Shown: one piece after another, positions 6,812 through 9,140 of the stretch
How the letters are laid out: every line of letters starts with the position of its first letter
Position numbering within the stretch: position 1 is the first letter of the stretch
NCBI GenBank assembly: GCA_022510985.1
Contig: JAFLSL010000027.1
Span: forward strand, 1 to 9,140
From: Ruminococcus sp.
GTDB lineage: Bacteria; Bacillota; Clostridia; Oscillospirales; Acutalibacteraceae
DNA length: 9,140 bases
Direction: 5' to 3'
The notes under the pieces: generated by a model
Seen by the model: the letters and a program-made list of their open reading frames with translations, nothing else
What the model was told of the DNA's origin: nothing
The model's database searches: none
Program-made: the position numbers and the translations under genes

Positions 6812-7690
6812 ATGAAACACACAAAAAAGTTTATATCAGTTGTTCTTTCTGTAATTATTTCATTTTCGGCTGTTTTTACAATCGGCTATTCAAAAACTTT
6901 TGTTGACAATCAGAAGGTTAATGCACTTATGCCTCCTGTTGCAAATGATTTCAAAAACTTTATCGTAAAAAAAGAAAAAAATATAACCACAGATGATGTT
7001 ATAGTTGATATGTATAAAAAGCTTTCCGACGGCAACAGACTCGTTATTTATTCGTTAAAAGACAGAGCTTACACCGCCGTTTTGCATATGTGCTGCATCG
7101 ATAAATATTACTATGAATTCGGAAGTATGGATGAGGCACATATTTTTGACGGAAAGAAATTAACTTCGATTAAAAAAGCCTTTGAGAGCGGAAAAATCAG
7201 CAAAAAGGTTCTCGCTGAAATTGACGGATATCTTAAAGATATGAAGGTGTATACTATGTCTGTAAAGGCAGGAAAAGAGTTTACCCCGTTATTTGTACTT
7301 TCCGACTGTAAGAAAGTAAAAAGCTCTAACAAGAAGGTTGTAAAAATTCAAAATAATAAGGAGAAAACTCCCGTTGCTCTTAAAAAGGGTACGGCGACAA
7401 TTACCGCTACAGTAAAAAAAGGGATTAAGGTAAAATGCAAGGTTACGGTAACCTCAAACCCTAAGCTTTCTAAAAACACTGTTACCGTGAAAAAAGGTCA
7501 AATTGCAAAAGTAAAGATAAAAGGAAAAGCCTCAGACATTAATAATAAGTATAAAAACACAAAATACGCCGAGATTATTTCCGAAAAGTCCGCTAAAACG
7601 ATAAAAGTCAAAGGGCTTAAAAAGGGTAACACAACTCTTAAAATTACCGTCAACGGTAAAAAACTTAATTTAAAAGTTAAGATTAAATAG
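6812..7690 (+). CDS. Secreted basic protein with two Ig-like (Big_2-like) domains, no linker
   Basis: A 292-residue paralogue of the gene before it. Residues 1 to about 27 are a signal peptide (MKHTKKFISVVLSVIISFSA then VFTIGYS). Residues about 60-145 align with the N-terminal domain of the paralogue (shared AYT...YYYEF and a following charged helix). Two Ig-like repeats cover about 147-215 and 217-292; the second is close to the paralogue's (NPKLSKNTVTVKKGQIAKVK against SPKLSGKSVTVRRGRTAIIK). This copy uses Lys where the other uses many Arg, and has no Pro/Thr linker, so it should reach less far from the membrane. Start codon choice is supported by GAGGTG 6 nt upstream. A separate ECF-like promoter (6753-6778) lets it be expressed apart from the sigma operon. 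Biochemical role unknown; wall or surface binding is inferred from the domains and charge. Confidence 0.87.
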   Translation: MKHTKKFISVVLSVIISFSAVFTIGYSKTFVDNQKVNALMPPVANDFKNFIVKKEKNITTDDVIVDMYKKLSDGNRLVIYSLKDRAYTAVLHMCCIDKYYYEFGSMDEAHIFDGKKLTSIKKAFESGKISKKVLAEIDGYLKDMKVYTMSVKAGKEFTPLFVLSDCKKVKSSNKKVVKIQNNKEKTPVALKKGTATITATVKKGIKVKCKVTVTSNPKLSKNTVTVKKGQIAKVKIKGKASDINNKYKNTKYAEIISEKSAKTIKVKGLKKGNTTLKITVNGKKLNLKVKIK

Positions 7691-7725
7691 CTATTTCCAA
7701 TATCATTTCTATATTTTCCCCAATG

Positions 7726-7769
7726 TTCGCCTCTTTACAGCCCTTCTGTAAAGGGGCGAAAAACTTTTT
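7726..7769 (+). terminator. Rho-independent terminator after the sigma-factor/Ig-like block
   Basis: Bases 7726-7740 pair with 7746-7760 in a 15-bp stem with one G-U pair and a 5-base CCCTT loop. AAAC and five T follow. It ends the block 36 bp after the last Ig-like gene and insulates the strong promoter at 7802 from upstream read-through. Confidence 0.88.
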
Positions 7770-7801
7770 ATTAAAAATATTAAATAATTTTAATAAAAGT
7801 A

Positions 7802-7830
7802 TTGACAATTGCGAAAAACTATTATATAAT
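7802..7830 (+). promoter_or_regulatory. Perfect consensus housekeeping promoter
   Basis: TTGACA (7802-7807), a 17-base spacer and TATAAT (7825-7830) match the vegetative promoter consensus at all twelve positions. Transcription should start near 7837. No other promoter in the window is as strong. It drives the short transcript that ends at the terminator at 8142. Confidence 0.9.
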
Positions 7831-7863
7831 ATGTACAACAAAAGAGAACAGGAGGTTTTAAAG

Positions 7864-7926
7864 ATGTTACAAAGACCATATAAGATTTCGATTAAAGACC
7901 TCAAGCGGAGTTTACCGCCTAATTAA
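7864..7926 (+). CDS. Candidate 20-residue peptide at the head of the short transcript
   Basis: The ORF encodes MLQRPYKISIKDLKRSLPPN. It has an ideal ribosome binding site (AGGAGG at 7850-7855, 8 nt before the ATG) and lies about 27 nt from the predicted transcription start. The same frame is open further upstream, but those codons cover the promoter and the terminator before it, so the ATG at 7864 is the only sensible start. The peptide is basic and soluble, without a hydrophobic segment or signal peptide, so it does not look like a type I toxin. Two hairpins begin at its last codons; the second contains its stop codon. It may be a functional micropeptide or a leader peptide whose translation controls folding downstream. 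I do not recognise the sequence. Confidence 0.6.
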   Translation: MLQRPYKISIKDLKRSLPPN

Positions 7927-7930
7927 TTAA

Positions 7931-8127
7931 GCCGGAAACGGCATAATTAAAAATTTAAATCATTAGTTTATAAAAATTTTAATTAGTTTTACGGAGAATT
8001 GGTCCGATGTACATTTGATTATATATTGAATTAATAATTTTTATAGATAGGGGATAGTCCCATGATTTGTTTATAGTTTAAATTTAGTTAGTTTATCAAT
8101 TTAATTTTATATGAGGATAGACCAATG
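7931..8127 (+). repeat. Degenerate tandem units with GGA mini-hairpins at about 60-nt spacing
   Basis: GGA occurs at 7934, 7993, 8052 and 8115, spaced 59, 59 and 63 bases, with a further one at 7907 in the end of the small ORF. Each sits in the 5' arm or loop of a short GC hairpin followed by AT-rich sequence. The last two units share GGATAG-N-CC-N-ATG. The AT parts are poorly conserved in sequence but several fold into AU hairpins, so conservation seems to be of shape rather than sequence. Confidence 0.55.
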
Positions 8128-8141
8128 TTCTAAATAAATTC

Positions 8142-8176
8142 GCCCGCGGCAAAACCGCGGGCTTTGTTTTGTTTTA
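8142..8176 (+). terminator. Rho-independent terminator of the short transcript
   Basis: GCCCGCGG (8142-8149) pairs perfectly with CCGCGGGC (8155-8162) around a CAAAA loop, followed by a T-rich tract (TTTGTTTTGTTTTATT). It is the strongest GC hairpin in the window and lies 62 bp before the cupin start codon, upstream of the cupin gene's own promoter. Confidence 0.92.
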
Positions 8177-8189
8177 TTGCTCTTTTTGG

Positions 8190-8218
8190 TTGAGTTTTAT
8201 TTTTGATTGTAGTAAAAT
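8190..8218 (+). promoter_or_regulatory. Probable promoter of the cupin gene
   Basis: TTGAGT (8190-8195), 17 bases, TAAAAT (8213-8218). The predicted start near 8225 leaves only a very short leader before GAGGTG (8226-8231). Confidence 0.6.
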
Positions 8219-8237
8219 AGTTTTTGAGGTGAATTTT

Positions 8238-8570
8238 ATGAAGCTTGATTTTAACGAGATAGAGAAAACCGTCATTAACAAATTTAAAGGCGGAGAAAAA
8301 GATTTTAACGCACATATAAGTTTTGACGGAATGAATAAAATTCTTCACGGAACCTTAGAGGTCGGTGCTTCAATCGGACTGCATAAGCATGAAACAAATT
8401 CAGAGATTATTTATATAATAAGCGGAGATGCACGCTGTATTTATGATGATACAGTTGAGTTTTTAAAGCCCGGTCAGTGCCACTACTGTCCAAAGGGCCA
8501 TACCCACAGCCTTATTAATAACAGCGACAGCGAAAATCTTGTGTTCTTTGCGGTTATCTCTGAGCAGTAA
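8238..8570 (+). CDS. Small single-domain cupin protein
   Basis: A 110-residue cytoplasmic protein that is essentially one cupin barrel. Motif 1 is complete: G43-x5-H49-x-H51-x4-E56-x6-G63 (GASIGLHKHETNSE, then IIYIISG). Motif 2 is also complete: G79-x5-P85-x-G87-x2-H90-x3-N94 (GQCHYCPKGHTHSLIN). His49, His51, Glu56 and His90 are the expected metal ligands, so a metal-binding fold, possibly an enzyme or small-ligand sensor, is likely. There is no DNA-binding domain. I chose the ATG at 8238 because GAGGTG lies 6 nt upstream; a longer frame from 8169 would run through the terminator tail and the promoter. Substrate cannot be told from the sequence; stand-alone cupins of this size act as isomerases, dioxygenases or ligand-binding proteins. 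Confidence 0.9.
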   Translation: MKLDFNEIEKTVINKFKGGEKDFNAHISFDGMNKILHGTLEVGASIGLHKHETNSEIIYIISGDARCIYDDTVEFLKPGQCHYCPKGHTHSLINNSDSENLVFFAVISEQ

Positions 8571-8596
8571 ATAAAGCAATGATTTGGTAAAAACTA

Positions 8597-8625
8597 TTGA
8601 TTTTAGGGTATCAATATAATATAAT
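8597..8625 (+). promoter_or_regulatory. Probable promoter of trkA
   Basis: TTGATT (8597-8602), 17 bases, TATAAT (8620-8625). A second TATAAT at 8615 has too short a spacing. The predicted start lies about 23 nt before the start codon. No terminator is visible between the cupin gene and trkA, so read-through is also possible. Confidence 0.65.
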
Positions 8626-8654
8626 ATCCTTAATTTGATTTAAGAGGTAAACCT

Positions 8655-9140
8655 ATGAAAATTATTATTGTCGGATGCGGACGTGTCGGCAGAACAATTG
8701 CCGACCAGCTTAATCGAGAAGGCCACAGTATCACTGTAATTGATACTGATACCGACGCTTTACAATCGGTTGCAGGTACTCAGAATGTTATGGGTGTTGT
8801 CGGAAACGGGGCGACCTTTTCTACCTTAATCGATGCGGGCGTTAAGGACTGCGATTTAATGATTGCGGTAACGGCGTCTGATGAGCTTAATCTCTATGCG
8901 TGCCTTATCGCTAAAAATGCAGGTGCACCGAGGACAATCGCACGTGTTCGTAACCCTGAATATACTAACGATATACCTAAGCTTAAAGATGAGCTTAAGC
9001 TTTCACTCGCAATTAACCCCGAGCAGACTTGTGCACGTGAGCTTAGCCGTCTTATAAAATTCCCCGGAGCAGTTGAAATTGACTCGTTTGCAAAGGGTGT
9101 AGTCGACCTTATTAAGGTTAAAATAAATGATAAATCCGTT
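8655..9140 (+). CDS. trkA: TrkA, NAD-binding regulator of Trk/Ktr potassium uptake (C-terminus cut by window edge)
   Basis: 162 codons are present and the frame runs off the window. The N-terminus is a Rossmann fold: MKIIIVGCGRVGRTIADQL with the GxGxxG at residues 7-12 and an acidic Asp30 ending the second strand, which points to NAD(H) binding. The following blocks (VVGNGATFSTLIDAGVKDCD, MIAVTASDELNLYACLIAKN, IARVRNPEY, INPEQTCARELSRLIKFPGA) are typical of TrkA-N. From about residue 138 the start of a TrkA-C domain is seen; full proteins of this type have about 220 residues (one N/C pair) or about 450 (two). The protein would gate a TrkH-type potassium channel in the membrane, whose gene probably lies beyond the right edge. 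GAGG 7 nt before the ATG fixes the start. Confidence 0.92.
   Translation, partial: MKIIIVGCGRVGRTIADQLNREGHSITVIDTDTDALQSVAGTQNVMGVVGNGATFSTLIDAGVKDCDLMIAVTASDELNLYACLIAKNAGAPRTIARVRNPEYTNDIPKLKDELKLSLAINPEQTCARELSRLIKFPGAVEIDSFAKGVVDLIKVKINDKSV

Larger units (their letters stand above)
7837..8170 (+). ncRNA. Unassigned structured short transcript (about 330 nt), possibly dual-function RNA or leader
   Basis: The ends are inferred from the consensus promoter and the terminator at 8142. The 5' third holds a 20-codon ORF; the remaining ~215 nt have no ORF above a few codons. Visible structures: GCGG (7905-7908) pairing with CCGC (7915-7918) at the end of the ORF; a hairpin at 7923-7950 made of 7 AU pairs, an A-A mismatch, GCCG/CGGC and a GAAA tetraloop; an AU hairpin at about 7944-7988; CGGA/TCCG at 7992-8006; GGGG/TCCC at 8050-8061; an AU hairpin at about 8076-8107; then the terminator. 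The GC mini-hairpins each carry GGA on the 5' side. ATTGGTC (7998-8004) can also pair with GACCAAT (8120-8126). It could be a stand-alone small RNA, an mRNA for a tiny peptide, or an attenuated leader of the cupin gene. I cannot assign it to a known RNA family. Confidence 0.65.

Noticed and set aside
7726..7760. 15-bp inverted repeat as an insertion-sequence end or attachment site
   Set aside because: It has a five-base loop and a T tract directly behind a gene end, which a terminator explains fully; no transposase, second copy or target duplication is present.
7723..7863. Longer 67-codon version of the small ORF ending at 7926
   Set aside because: The extra part covers a terminator hairpin and a perfect promoter, and its start lies upstream of the predicted transcript. 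Only the final 20 codons have a ribosome binding site.
7931..8127. CRISPR-like array from the regular ~60-nt spacing
   Set aside because: The conserved part is only about 10-12 bases and degenerate, the number of units is small, and no cas genes are nearby.
7864..8176. Type I toxin-antitoxin locus
   Set aside because: The 20-residue peptide has no hydrophobic segment and I see no overlapping antisense promoter of good quality.
8169..8237. 23-residue N-terminal extension of the cupin
   Set aside because: It would be translated from the terminator tail and the promoter region and has no ribosome binding site; the ATG at 8238 has one and starts the conserved domain.

Overview
The window looks like chromosomal DNA from a low-GC Gram-positive anaerobe of the class Clostridia, most likely near Ruminococcus/Oscillospiraceae. 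This rests on AT-rich intergenic DNA, strong GGAGG-type ribosome binding sites, lipoprotein and cell-wall style secreted proteins, and an ECF sigma factor coupled to a DUF4367 membrane protein. The placement is inferred from style, not from a marker gene.

Left part (1-4074, minus strand). A tight five-gene operon reads leftwards. It encodes a lipoprotein solute-binding protein, two binding-protein-dependent permeases of the sugar-importer type, a very short membrane protein that resembles an RND/MacA-type adaptor stripped of its middle, and the start of a MacB/FtsX-like permease cut by the window edge. Genes overlap or lie within about 10 bp of each other. No ATPase is in the window. An importer followed directly by efflux-type (MacA/MacB-like) parts is unusual.

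Middle (4075-7769, plus strand). After an AT-rich divergent intergenic region come an ECF sigma factor, a DUF4367 single-pass membrane protein (probable anti-sigma factor), and two secreted, very basic proteins with paired bacterial Ig-like (Big_2-like) domains. The first three genes overlap. The fourth has its own promoter, which carries the same CCTGTCACAAA element, at the same spacing to a downstream GGTT element, as the promoter of the sigma gene. This suggests a self-amplifying envelope-stress regulon whose visible outputs are the two Ig-like proteins. A strong 15-bp stem terminator closes the block.

Right part (7770-9140, plus strand). A compact unit has a perfect consensus promoter (TTGACA-17-TATAAT), a 20-codon ORF with an ideal ribosome binding site, about 215 nt of AU-rich RNA with GGA-containing mini-hairpins at a ~60-nt period, and a strong terminator. 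I do not recognise it as a known RNA class, and it is the most intriguing item in the window. It is followed by a single-domain cupin with its own promoter, and by the N-terminal part of TrkA, the NAD-binding regulator of potassium uptake, which runs off the right edge.
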